Source: a virus
DNA: 37,496 nt
Virus record (IMG/VR): IMGVR_UViG_3300008116_000114
Span: 1-37,496 of that record
Direction: 5' to 3' (one strand)
This document shows positions 11,413-20,700 of this stretch, piece by piece. The notes beneath the pieces were generated by a model, which did not search any database, was not told the origin of the DNA, and saw only the letters and a program-made list of their open reading frames with translations. The position numbers and the translations under genes are program-made. How positions within the stretch are numbered: the first letter of the stretch is position 1; the number at the start of each line of letters is the position of its first letter.

Positions 11413-11661
11413 TCAGCGCGGCCCCGGCAACGTCGACAGGAAGGCCACGATCTTCATGGCGACCGCCGTGATGGCGCTGCTGAACCCGGCAATGGCCAGC
11501 AGGGTCTTCCAGCCTCCGCGGGCTTCTGCCAACGTGCGGTTGATCTTGGTGAGCTGGTCGAGCACGCTGGCCATGTCGCCATGCAGTCGGTCGACCTGGG
11601 CCTGCAGCGCCTCGATCTGGGCGTCATGCTTGCCAAGGTCACGGTGGACTTCCATCTCCAT
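11413..11661 (-). CDS. Coiled-coil plus transmembrane protein of the lysis region
   Basis: An 82-aa protein. Residues 1-48 form a coiled coil (DLGKHDAQIEALQAQVDRLH, VLDQLTKINRTLAEARGGWK) and residues about 49-77 a hydrophobic helix (LLAIAGFSSAITAVAMKIVA, FLSTL). The layout matches XhlA-like or DUF1515-like lysis-associated membrane proteins, with the soluble part probably cytoplasmic. It could be a holin accessory or antiholin. It lies between the fibre and endolysin genes. Two ATGs two codons apart (11661, 11655) are both possible starts. Confidence 0.8.
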   Translation of the reverse strand: MEMEVHRDLGKHDAQIEALQAQVDRLHGDMASVLDQLTKINRTLAEARGGWKTLLAIAGFSSAITAVAMKIVAFLSTLPGPR

Positions 11662-11668
11662 CGGGGCC

Positions 11669-12334
11669 TCACTCGTAGTGGATGTTGATCGTGCCGGCGT
11701 CGAAGGTGTCGGTGCCGTTGCTTGTGGTCAAGCGTACCTGCGTCAGCGCGCCCGACAGCGTAACCTGGCCGCCGGTGACGAACGTGCGGGCCGAGGATGT
11801 CTGCGCAAACGTGCCGCTCGCAACCCAGATGTGATTGGTTGGGTCCACGCAGGTGAACTCGATGGTGCCACAGTAGATGTCAGCGGCGGCCGGCGCGCTG
11901 TTGTAGATGTCGAAGCCGGCCGTCTGGTTGGCCGTGGCCACCACTGCAGCGATCACGCTGCCGGCGCCCAGGTAACCGCTGGTGGCAAAGCCGCCAGAGG
12001 TGCCGAGCCGGAACCTCAGCAGCGCCGTGCTCGACAGCGACACGCCGTTGAGCGAGACGATGATGCGCCGCACCCAGCTCGGGATGCCGGTGAAGTCCTT
12101 TTCGGTTCCCGAGGTCGTCGTCGTCGGCGTACCGTGCGTGAAGGGCTGGCTCATCTTGGCCGGCGTCACGGCATTGGCCGCGAGCTTCGCGGTCGTGACG
12201 TTGAGGTCAAGGATCTTGGCCGTCGTCACCGCATCAGTGGCCAGCTTCGCGGCCGTCACCGCGGTGTCCGCGATGTCGACCGTGACCACCGCCTGGTCGG
12301 CGATCATCGGCGTGGTGATCTGGGTGAGCGCCAT
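11669..12334 (-). CDS. Tail-fibre-like protein with repeat N-terminus, 221 aa
   Basis: The first 60 residues carry a short repeat of the type VTTAKLA (AVTAAKLATDAVTTAKI, LNVTTAKLAANAVTPAKM), a feature of trimeric phage fibres. The C-terminal 150 residues are beta-rich and include WVRRIIVSLNGVSLSS, LRFRLGTSGGF and FTCVDPTNHIWVASGTF, a receptor-binding or decoration-like domain often seen at the end of podovirus tail regions. It lies just downstream of the tailspike and may attach beside it. The function is inferred from repeats and context. Confidence 0.8.
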   Translation of the reverse strand: MALTQITTPMIADQAVVTVDIADTAVTAAKLATDAVTTAKILDLNVTTAKLAANAVTPAKMSQPFTHGTPTTTTSGTEKDFTGIPSWVRRIIVSLNGVSLSSTALLRFRLGTSGGFATSGYLGAGSVIAAVVATANQTAGFDIYNSAPAAADIYCGTIEFTCVDPTNHIWVASGTFAQTSSARTFVTGGQVTLSGALTQVRLTTSNGTDTFDAGTINIHYE

Positions 12335-12382
12335 TCATCGGCCCTGCCTTTCGTCAATGGTAAGAATGCCCTTCATTTCGCG

Positions 12383-14686
12383 TCACAGCCAAGTGAAGGT
12401 ACTGGCGCTTGCACCAACGCCGACAACCTCTGCCAGCAGCGTGACGTTGCCGATGGCGCCGCTTGCGCCTGGGGTCATCGAAACTGTCCACACGCCACCA
12501 GCGTTGGAGATCGAGTAGGTTGGCGTGCTGGTCAAGCCGTTACCGGCCTGCGTGGTGTTCACAATGGACGAGTTGCTGTAGTAGCTGCCGTCTTGGTGGA
12601 AGGTGAACACCACTTCCTGATAGATCGCGCCGTTCTGGAACGAGCTGTCGTTGCCCAGCATCTTCAGCATGACAAAGGCGCTGACGGGGTTGCCCGTCAT
12701 CGAGAAGCTGAAAATGTTGGTCGCGGTTGCGCCGATCGCTTTGGAATACTTCTCTTGGCGCAAACCAGAGGTTTGAGATCGCAGCGCGTATTGATTGCCT
12801 GTGGCGTTTTGCAAAACGTCGATGCCATTTCTCAGCCAAATCGACCCGCCGCCGTAGCCGATGAATGTGTTTCCGTTCGTCGGCCAGGTGCTTCCGTTGT
12901 CAACCAGGGTTGCCCCGTTTTGGATGACAAGGTTGAACGAAGTGCCTGCGGTTTGGAAATTATCAAACTGGCACGAGTTTGCCGTGGTGATGCCGCCGTC
13001 ACTGTAGAAAAGTGCCGTTGTCCCGCTTGACGCGCCGAATACATAATATGACCGACAGGTGTTCAAAGTTATGCGGGAACTGATGTTTGCCAGCGCGCCA
13101 ACCGCAGAGGCAATCTGCACGTTTTCAAAACCGCACCCGTTTAGGGTCAGCCTCGAAAGTTCGAAGTAGTACGCGCAGTTGCTGATGTTGTCAGACCCGC
13201 ACCCGTTCAACACGCTGTAGTCAAGGCCGTACAGCGACCAACCGAAATGACAATCCCGGGCCCAACAGTTGTTGGCGCAGACGCTGGTCCCAGTCACCCC
13301 TCCGGTTCCGTCGTTTGCCCACACAAACCCGTAGGTTGTGCTAGCCCAGCCGTAGTTGTTTCCGTTCAAGCCTCGCTGCGTGTTTGCATTGCAAATCACG
13401 CGCGTCATTTCAATCATCCACGCATCGTGGCAATACACGCCGTAGCGGCACTGGAACACCGTGACGTCTTCCAGTTTCCATTGCGACATGCGTGGCGCAT
13501 AGATTCCGTAGTCAACAATATAGCCGTCGCTATACAGCGTCAGCCCACTGATGACGCAATCGTAGTTGTAGTCGTTGTTGGGGTGGCGGCAGATAATGAT
13601 GCAGTTCTTGACGTAGGAGTCAGTCACTGCGCCGCCGCGCGCCGTATTGCTCCCAACCCCGGATGTGGTTGTGGTTTTCTTGATGACGACGTTGGACTTG
13701 CCGGATCCAAACAGAACCGCCTCGCTGTCCAAATAAAGGGGCGAGGTTGTCTTGTAAGTTCCGTCTGGCAGATAGACGCTGTTGCCAGTGTTCAGCGCGG
13801 CCTGGATTGCTGCGGTGTCGTCTGCAACGCCATCTCCAACAGCGCCGAAGTCTTTGACACTCACGGTTTCGCGCATCTTGTCTTGCGCCGTGCGAATAAC
13901 CGCGCCCGTTCCGGCTTGCAAGAACGAACTGGCAGCCGAGTCCGTCGTGCCCTGCGGCAGCGCCTGGGCGTAGCGCACCAGCATCTGCACGCCATTGGGC
14001 ACCGCCGAGGTGGTGGTCAACGTCGTGCCGCTCGACCAAAGGTAGTCCACCCCGGGGAGTTGCGTCACGCCGCCAATGCTGACGTCAAGGTTGGCCAGCG
14101 CGCCAGGGTTGGCCGCCAGCGTCCAGGTGGTCTGCACGCCGTTGCCGGTGAACGTCTGGGCGTAGGTGGTGCCGGCCGAAACGATGGTGGCCAGCGTCTG
14201 CGGCGTGACGTTTTGCAGCCCGGTGGCCGTCGAGTTCCAGCCGATCACGTTGTTTGCCGCAGGGCTGGGCAGTTGCGTCGAGGCGCCCGAGGTGTCGCCA
14301 TCCGACAGCGTGAAAGAGCGCGCGATCAGATCCTTCAGCCGCTGCGCGATCATGGTCAGCTTGTCCAGCGCGCGCTCGTGCGTCTCGGCCGGGAAAGGGT
14401 CGTTGGGCTGGTAGTCGGTGAGCTGCGTCTCAGCGGGCGCGCGGAAGATCACCAGCGACTCTCCACCAGCCGGCGCCACCGTGCAGGTGACAGAGCCGCC
14501 AGCCGGCACGCCTGCGCCGGTGACGGTGTAGTCCGTGTTCAAAACCAGCGTGGTCTGCACGCCGGCCGAGGTGGTCTTGATGACCGTCAGGTCGGCCGAG
14601 GCCAGGAAGTAGAACGGGACCGAGAAGGTCACCGTGGATCCGTTGCCGGCGTAGGCAACGCGGGAGCTTGTGGTGCTGACGGTCAT
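12383..14686 (-). CDS. Tailspike with pectate-lyase-like beta helix
   Basis: A 767-aa receptor-binding protein. Residues 1-150 resemble the N-terminal anchor domain of T7-type tail fibres (RVAYAGNGSTVTFSVPFYF, PAETQLTDYQPNDPFPAE, ERALDKLTMIAQRLKDLI). Residues 173-244 repeat a similar beta unit (FTGNGVQTTWTLAANPG, then YAQALPQG). VSVKDFGAVGDGVADDTAAI (275-294) is the classic start of a right-handed beta helix, running to about residue 620, with many Asn/Cys/Tyr turns. The last 120 residues may be a trimerisation or binding tip. It probably binds or cleaves surface polysaccharide. The coding region for the beta helix (about 12700-13750) looks lower in GC than its neighbours, a sign of module exchange. 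Confidence 0.9.
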   Translation of the reverse strand: MTVSTTSSRVAYAGNGSTVTFSVPFYFLASADLTVIKTTSAGVQTTLVLNTDYTVTGAGVPAGGSVTCTVAPAGGESLVIFRAPAETQLTDYQPNDPFPAETHERALDKLTMIAQRLKDLIARSFTLSDGDTSGASTQLPSPAANNVIGWNSTATGLQNVTPQTLATIVSAGTTYAQTFTGNGVQTTWTLAANPGALANLDVSIGGVTQLPGVDYLWSSGTTLTTTSAVPNGVQMLVRYAQALPQGTTDSAASSFLQAGTGAVIRTAQDKMRETVSVKDFGAVGDGVADDTAAIQAALNTGNSVYLPDGTYKTTSPLYLDSEAVLFGSGKSNVVIKKTTTTSGVGSNTARGGAVTDSYVKNCIIICRHPNNDYNYDCVISGLTLYSDGYIVDYGIYAPRMSQWKLEDVTVFQCRYGVYCHDAWMIEMTRVICNANTQRGLNGNNYGWASTTYGFVWANDGTGGVTGTSVCANNCWARDCHFGWSLYGLDYSVLNGCGSDNISNCAYYFELSRLTLNGCGFENVQIASAVGALANISSRITLNTCRSYYVFGASSGTTALFYSDGGITTANSCQFDNFQTAGTSFNLVIQNGATLVDNGSTWPTNGNTFIGYGGGSIWLRNGIDVLQNATGNQYALRSQTSGLRQEKYSKAIGATATNIFSFSMTGNPVSAFVMLKMLGNDSSFQNGAIYQEVVFTFHQDGSYYSNSSIVNTTQAGNGLTSTPTYSISNAGGVWTVSMTPGASGAIGNVTLLAEVVGVGASASTFTWL

Positions 14687-14710
14687 AGTGTGGCCTCGTC
14701 GGTTGTCGGA

Positions 14711-17700
14711 TTATCGTGGCTGCTCGCGCCGGAACAACAGGTCATGCAGCGCCTGTTGCGGTGTTTCCGGGTGCGCCTGGTTGGTCAGGACGTCGGTGAT
14801 GTACTCGCCGGTGATGCGGACCTGTGCGGTCGGCAGGCCGAGCACGTAGCCGCTGGCCTCCAGCGTGTCCCAGGCGACGTCGTCCCACGGCCGCTGGCCC
14901 TGCACCGCCTCGGGGATCCGCATGAAGGTGATCCGCGCCAGCTTGTCCATCGCGCCCACCACGGGCGACAGGCTGAAGGAGGGCGCGAACTTCATCTCGC
15001 CGTTTCCGGCGATGGCGATGAGCCTGGCCTCCAGGTAGCTCGACAGGTCGCGCACCACGGGGATGCTGGCGATCGGGTAGAGCAGGGCCTTGCGGATCGC
15101 CCACCAGATCCCGTCCTCGTCGTCGCCCGGGCCCTTGGCGGCCAGCAGGTCGCCGAGCACGGCCGGCAGGATCACGAGCGCCATCACGCGGGCCACGGCG
15201 CGCGGCATGTCCTCGACCCGGCGCGTGGTGTGCCCCAGGTCGCGCAGCCGCGCGTAGAGCACCGAGAAGGGCGAGTAGTACATGGTCAGCAGGCGCATCA
15301 GCTCGTTGTCGCGCTGAACCGCCGCCAGATCCTTGGTGCCGCCAGCGCCCTGCGACAGGCGCACGGCGCGATCGCCGGCCCGCACCGCGGCCTCCTCGGT
15401 CAGCCCCTCGGCCAGGCCCTGGCGGTAGGCGCCCAGCCAGGTCGGGATGGTCACCTGACGGTCGGCCATGGCGGTCAGGTAGAAAGCCGTCTTGCGCACC
15501 GCGGCCAGCGGGGAGTTGTCGCCCTGCATGCGGCGCAGCGAGTCGCGCACATCGCGCTCGATGGTGTCGGCGCGGAACTTCATCTCGCCCGACTTCTCGT
15601 AGACCATGTTGGTCAGCGTCTCGCGGTGGCTCGACCAGGGCCCGTAGCGGTTGAAGTCCACCAGCGCCTGGGTGAGGTAGCGGGGCTTGACCAGATCCAT
15701 CGACGGCCCGAAGCCGGCGAACTGGGCCATCATGGTGCTGATCTTCCAGCCCATGGTGACGATGGCCATGTTCGTGCGGAACTGCATGATCAGCTTCGCG
15801 GCGCCCGTGGCCTGGTGCAGCGTGTCGGCACGGTCAGCCACCAGCACCTGCACCCACTTGTTGAGCTCGCGGTATTGCTCCTCGCCCACCGTGTCGATCA
15901 GGGCGGCCTTGATCTCGCCGTCCTTGAGGATCTTGTTCAGCGAGTAGATGGCCTCGCGGTGCGAGACGTCCTTGATCACGCGCGTGAGGTGCGAGGTCAG
16001 CACTTGCTCGAAGTCCAGCAGCACCGGCGCCTTCAGCGTCTCGACGCGCTGCTTGGTGTAGCCGCGGTCAGTGCGCGCGCGCCCGTAGGCATTGGCCAGG
16101 AACTGGCCCACCGACTCGGTTGCCTCGGCCTGCTTCTCGCCCACGGCCGACAGGCGCGAGTCGTAGACCAGCGGGAAGTAGCCGCCGGCCACCTCGACGC
16201 CGCCGATGGTCACCGGGGTGGCCTCGACCTTCGGGGGCGCGATGCCGGTGACGCGCTTCTCCAGCGCCACGATCTCGGGCCACAGCGAGTTGACCGTGTC
16301 CCACACGCCTTGCACGAAGCGCGCATCGTCGGCGGTGAGCTCGCCCAACGCTGATGCGATCGCCGCATCATTCCAGCCATAGCCATCGCGCAGGCGCTGC
16401 AGGTTGCTGGCGTTTCCGGTGTTCAGCGCCAGCGACAGCAGGGTGTAGCGGGTCACCGGGCCGTCGATGCCCGGCAGGCTGATGCCGGTCTTGTCGGCCA
16501 TGCTCTCGCGCCACTCCTTGGGCATCGACTCGGCCAGCTCTTGCAGCTTGGCGGTCACCATGGCGTGCAGCTCGTACTCGCGGGTCTGCGCGTCGGCCGC
16601 CTGGTCGAACAGGTAGCGCGCCCAGGGGCCGTCGATCTTGCCGCCGTCCAGCCACTCGACGAGCTGCTCGACCTTGAGGTGCTTGGCGTCAAACCACTTC
16701 CACAGGCGGGCGCCCTTGTCGCGCACCGTCTCGCCCTTGCGGTTGGGCTTGCCGAGCTCGCCGGTAGGCTTGAAGTTGTCGCGCGCAGAGTCGAGGAGCT
16801 CGGTCTTCACGGCGTCGAACTCGATGGCCTCGCGCTTGCGCAGCAGCTTGTTCTTCAGCGTGGCCAAGTGCTCGATGTTCTTGACCGTGTCGCGCACGGC
16901 GCGCAGCTCGTCCACCGTGGCCTCGCGGTAGTTCACCCGGCGCACCTCGTCCAGCAGGGCGTCGGGAATGTTCACCAGCAGGCCCTGGCTCTCCATCTCC
17001 TCGACGAACTCCAGCAGTGACTTGCGCTTGGACAGCGCGGCCATGCTCACGCGCTTGAACTCGTAGCGCTCCAGGATGGCGTCGATTTGGTCGAGGTAGT
17101 CGGCGCCGGCCTTGCCCAGCTTCTCGCGCGTGGCCGCCTTCTGGAAGCGGCCCATGTAGTCGTAGACCTTGTCGATCTCCTGCTTGGCCTTGGTCGCCTC
17201 CAGGTAGAGGTAGTGGTTCATCAGCTCGCGCTGCTTCTCGGTGGCGGCGGCGACGTAGTCCTTCTTGGCGGCGGCCTCATAGGCGGCCTTCGAGGCGCGG
17301 CGCTCGGCCAGCAGGTACTGGTGCGGGTTGATGTCCTTGGCCTGCATCAAGCCGATGCGGCCCGCGGCGGCGGCGCGGAACACGGCCACCGATGGCAGAT
17401 CCAGCGCCGTGCGCCTGGCCTGCTGCTCCTCACGCGACAGCGCGGCCAGCACCGGCTGCACCAGGCTCTGCTGCCGGCGCAGGGCGCGCAGCTCGGCGGC
17501 GATGATCTTGGCTCGCTCCTCGTTGTGGATGGCCTGCATGGCCTCCTCGGCGATGGTGCCGTCCAGCATCATGTCGCCGTACTCGCGCGCCATGCGGGCG
17601 TCCGTCTCGGCCTCGATGAGATCCTTGCGCGGCCGCATGTTGACCAGGGCCTCGACCAGCGCGGTGCCAGACTCGAAACCCAGCGTCTCGGCGGCGACGT

Positions 17701-20700
17701 CCAGCGTGGTGCCACCCTCCGCGGCGTAGATGCGCTGGAACCCGCGCGGCAGGCGCTTGAGGTACTCCTCGCCGTAGCGGCGCACCAGGTCGGCCTTGTC
17801 GAGCTTGATGGGCGTGCCGTCTGGCAGCTTGCCATCGGCCAGCGCCTTGAAGGCGACGTAGACCGGCGTGGCGTCCACCTCGGCCTCGACGTCCAGGCGC
17901 ATCGCGGCGCGCTGCTCCTTCCACCATTTCTCGCGGGCGCGCTGGTACTCGCGCATGAGCTCGCCCTGCAGCTTCTCCTTGGCGGCCTCGCTCGCGGCCT
18001 CCACCGTCTTGCGGTAGGCGGCAAACTCGCCCTCGGTCATGCCAGCCTCGGCCGCGGTGCTGAACAGCGGCGCCGCGTCGAGCTGGCGCTTGGCGGCCTC
18101 AATCTCTTCGTCGGTGGCGTAGATGCGGTCCAGCACGCCGCGCACATCGTCGTTGAGCTGCACGTTCAGCGACTTCATGCTGCGGTAAATTAGCGACAGC
18201 CAGGCGCGGAAGCGCTGGAAGATCCCGCGCAGCTCGGCGCTCGGGGCCTTTCCCTCCATGAGGTAGGCCTCGTTGGCCCGGGCGAACTTCTCATGGTGCT
18301 CGACAGTGATCTCGGCGCGCGACTTGACGCCGAACCAGTCGAGCAGGGTCTGGTAGTCGGCCTTGATCTGCTCGGTCGCGTCGGCGCGCTCGGCCAGGTC
18401 GCCCAGCACCTCCAGCCAGAAGTGCCCGCTCTCGTGCAGGAAGGTCGAGAGGTCTGCCTTCTCCAGCAGGCCGATGGTGAACTTGCGGTCGGCGCCGAAC
18501 TGGATGAAGCCGCGCTTGTCGCCGCTGTCGGCCTGGAAGAGCTTTACGTCGCCTTGGTCGCCGGCGCGCTGCGCATCCCCGCCGAGTACATCTGCACCGG
18601 GTTCTCCGACCGCGGTTTCTCCAGACTGGCGATCTGCGCTTTCAAGCCCTGAACGTATGGGTTGTCCGGTCCAAACTTGGCCTCCAGCTTGGGCAGCTTG
18701 ACCTTCAGGAGTTCCAGTTGCGATGGCATCGATCTTCTCCTGATACTGATGGCTGAACGCCACCTGCGTGTCGTACCAGAACTGGCCGGCAAACGACACG
18801 CCTTCCACTGACGCAGAAACGCGCGCGGCAAGAGCATCGAGCTCGTCCGCTTTCTCTTGCATCCTAGCAGCAAGCGCCGCATCGTCCAACCCATTTAGGC
18901 TGTCCATGCCGTAGCGCTGCTCAAATTCGGGCACATACTGTAGCCGCACGCCAACAGCGGCCGGCATTGCGCCTGACCTTGCGTCAGCCATGCGGCGACC
19001 GTCGACGATGACGGTCAGAAACTCGACGCCTTCTTTGGCCAGGTCGGCCAGCAGCTTCTCCAGTTGCGCCTGCGCGGCCGCACTGCGGAAGTAGATCTCG
19101 ACGCCCGGGCGATGCCGCAGCGGGTCGACCTGCTCGTTTTCGCGCAGCACCCGCGACAGGAAGGTCGAGTCCTGCTTGGCGGCCTGCGCCTGGCGCAGCA
19201 TCTCCAGCCACAGCTTGTTGGCGTCGTAGCCCTCGCGCGCTACCACCTCCAGGTCAAGCGAGCGCTCGACGCCGCCGTAGCGGCCCTCGGTCGACACGGC
19301 CTTCGAGCCCAGCACCATGGCGCCGTTGTCGGCCTCGTAGATGGAGCGTCGGATCGCCTCGGCCAGCCGGGCCATGTCGGCGTTGGCGGGCACAAAATCC
19401 ACGCCCTGCGTGTCCATCGACATCTGGATCGACAGGCCGCCGACAAACCGATCGACCTCACGCTCCAGCGCGGCGAGCTCGGCTTTGGCCGCCACCTTGC
19501 GAGCGTTGAACTCTTCCAGCTTGCCCCTGGCGCGCTCCACTGCGGCCAGCAGCTTGACGGCCTCGGCAGGCGGGCGCACCAGCTTCTGCAGCTCTTCCAT
19601 GCGCTTCCTCGACCCCTTGTAGGGCTCGATCTCGCCGCTGGTCAGCTTGCGCAATTCTTCGATCTCGGCGGCGTATTTGCGCTCGTGCTCCTCGATGGCC
19701 TGGCGCGCGGCGGTCGTGTCCTGCGCAGCGGTCGTGACGTCGGCGCTCGGCGGCGAGGCGTCGATGATGGTGCGCAGCTCCTTCACGCGGGCCTGCTGCG
19801 AGGTGCCGGTGAGGTTGGCCTCCAGCTCAAACGAGCCGCCTTCGCCGGCGGCGTTCGTCCAGTCGTTGACCGTCCACAGCTCCTTCTCGACAAACCACAC
19901 CACAGCCTGCAGGTCGTCGTCGTTGATGTTGGCCAGCGTGCTGTCGGTCTTCAGCTCAGCGTCGTTGCGGATGGCGTCGGCGGCCTTGTTGAACACCTCC
20001 TGGCCAAAGCCGAACTGCAGCGTTGTCGAGGCATCTTGGCGCATCTCGCCAGACACCGTCGACTCTGCCATGCTCGGGATGCGCCGGCCACCGGTCAACC
20101 GCTGCAGCATGCGCGCGGCCCAGACGTCGATGGTGGCGCGCTCGCGGAACCCGATCAGGTTGCCACTGAAGTTGAGCGCCTTTGGCGCGGTGCCGCCGCG
20201 AGCAATGTCGGGGTCGGCGTCTTTGACGATGCGCCACAGGTCGACCATCGCCCTGATGACGTTCTTGCCGTTGAACCCGTACTTGGCGCCGGACTCCTTG
20301 GTCGGCAGCAGGTTCTCGGGGATCTCGCGCGCGGCTCGCACTTCGGCCAGGCGCTGCTCAAATTCCTCCGACGTCAGCAGCGCGCGCTTGCTGTACTTGG
20401 AGGCCTCGTCGCGGATCGCCTTCTTGTCGGCGTTGCGGTTAAGATCCTTCCACCCTTGCTCAGTGCGGATCTCGCCGACCGTCTTGGCTTTTGGCTCGGT
20501 CGTGACCGTGCCGTCCTTTTCCTTGCGAAACCCGGTGGGGTTGTCCTGCTCCTCGGCCAGGCGCCGCGTCTCGTACTCCTTGCGCGCCGCCGCGACTGCA
20601 TCGTCGATCTCGGCCAGGCGCTTTTGGCGATCGGGCTCGGTGGCCTGCTCTTCGGCCGTGAGGCGCGCCAGGTTCTCGTTGACCCACGCGCGCAGGTCCG

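Noticed and set aside
12383-14686. Diversity-generating retroelement variable region, expected by analogy with BPP-1
   Set aside because: No reverse transcriptase frame, no template repeat and no adenine-rich variable segment could be seen near the spike or elsewhere.
13247-16354. 1035-codon plus-strand open frame across the tailspike/ejection boundary
   Set aside because: It crosses two real minus-strand genes and has the same antisense composition without any motif.
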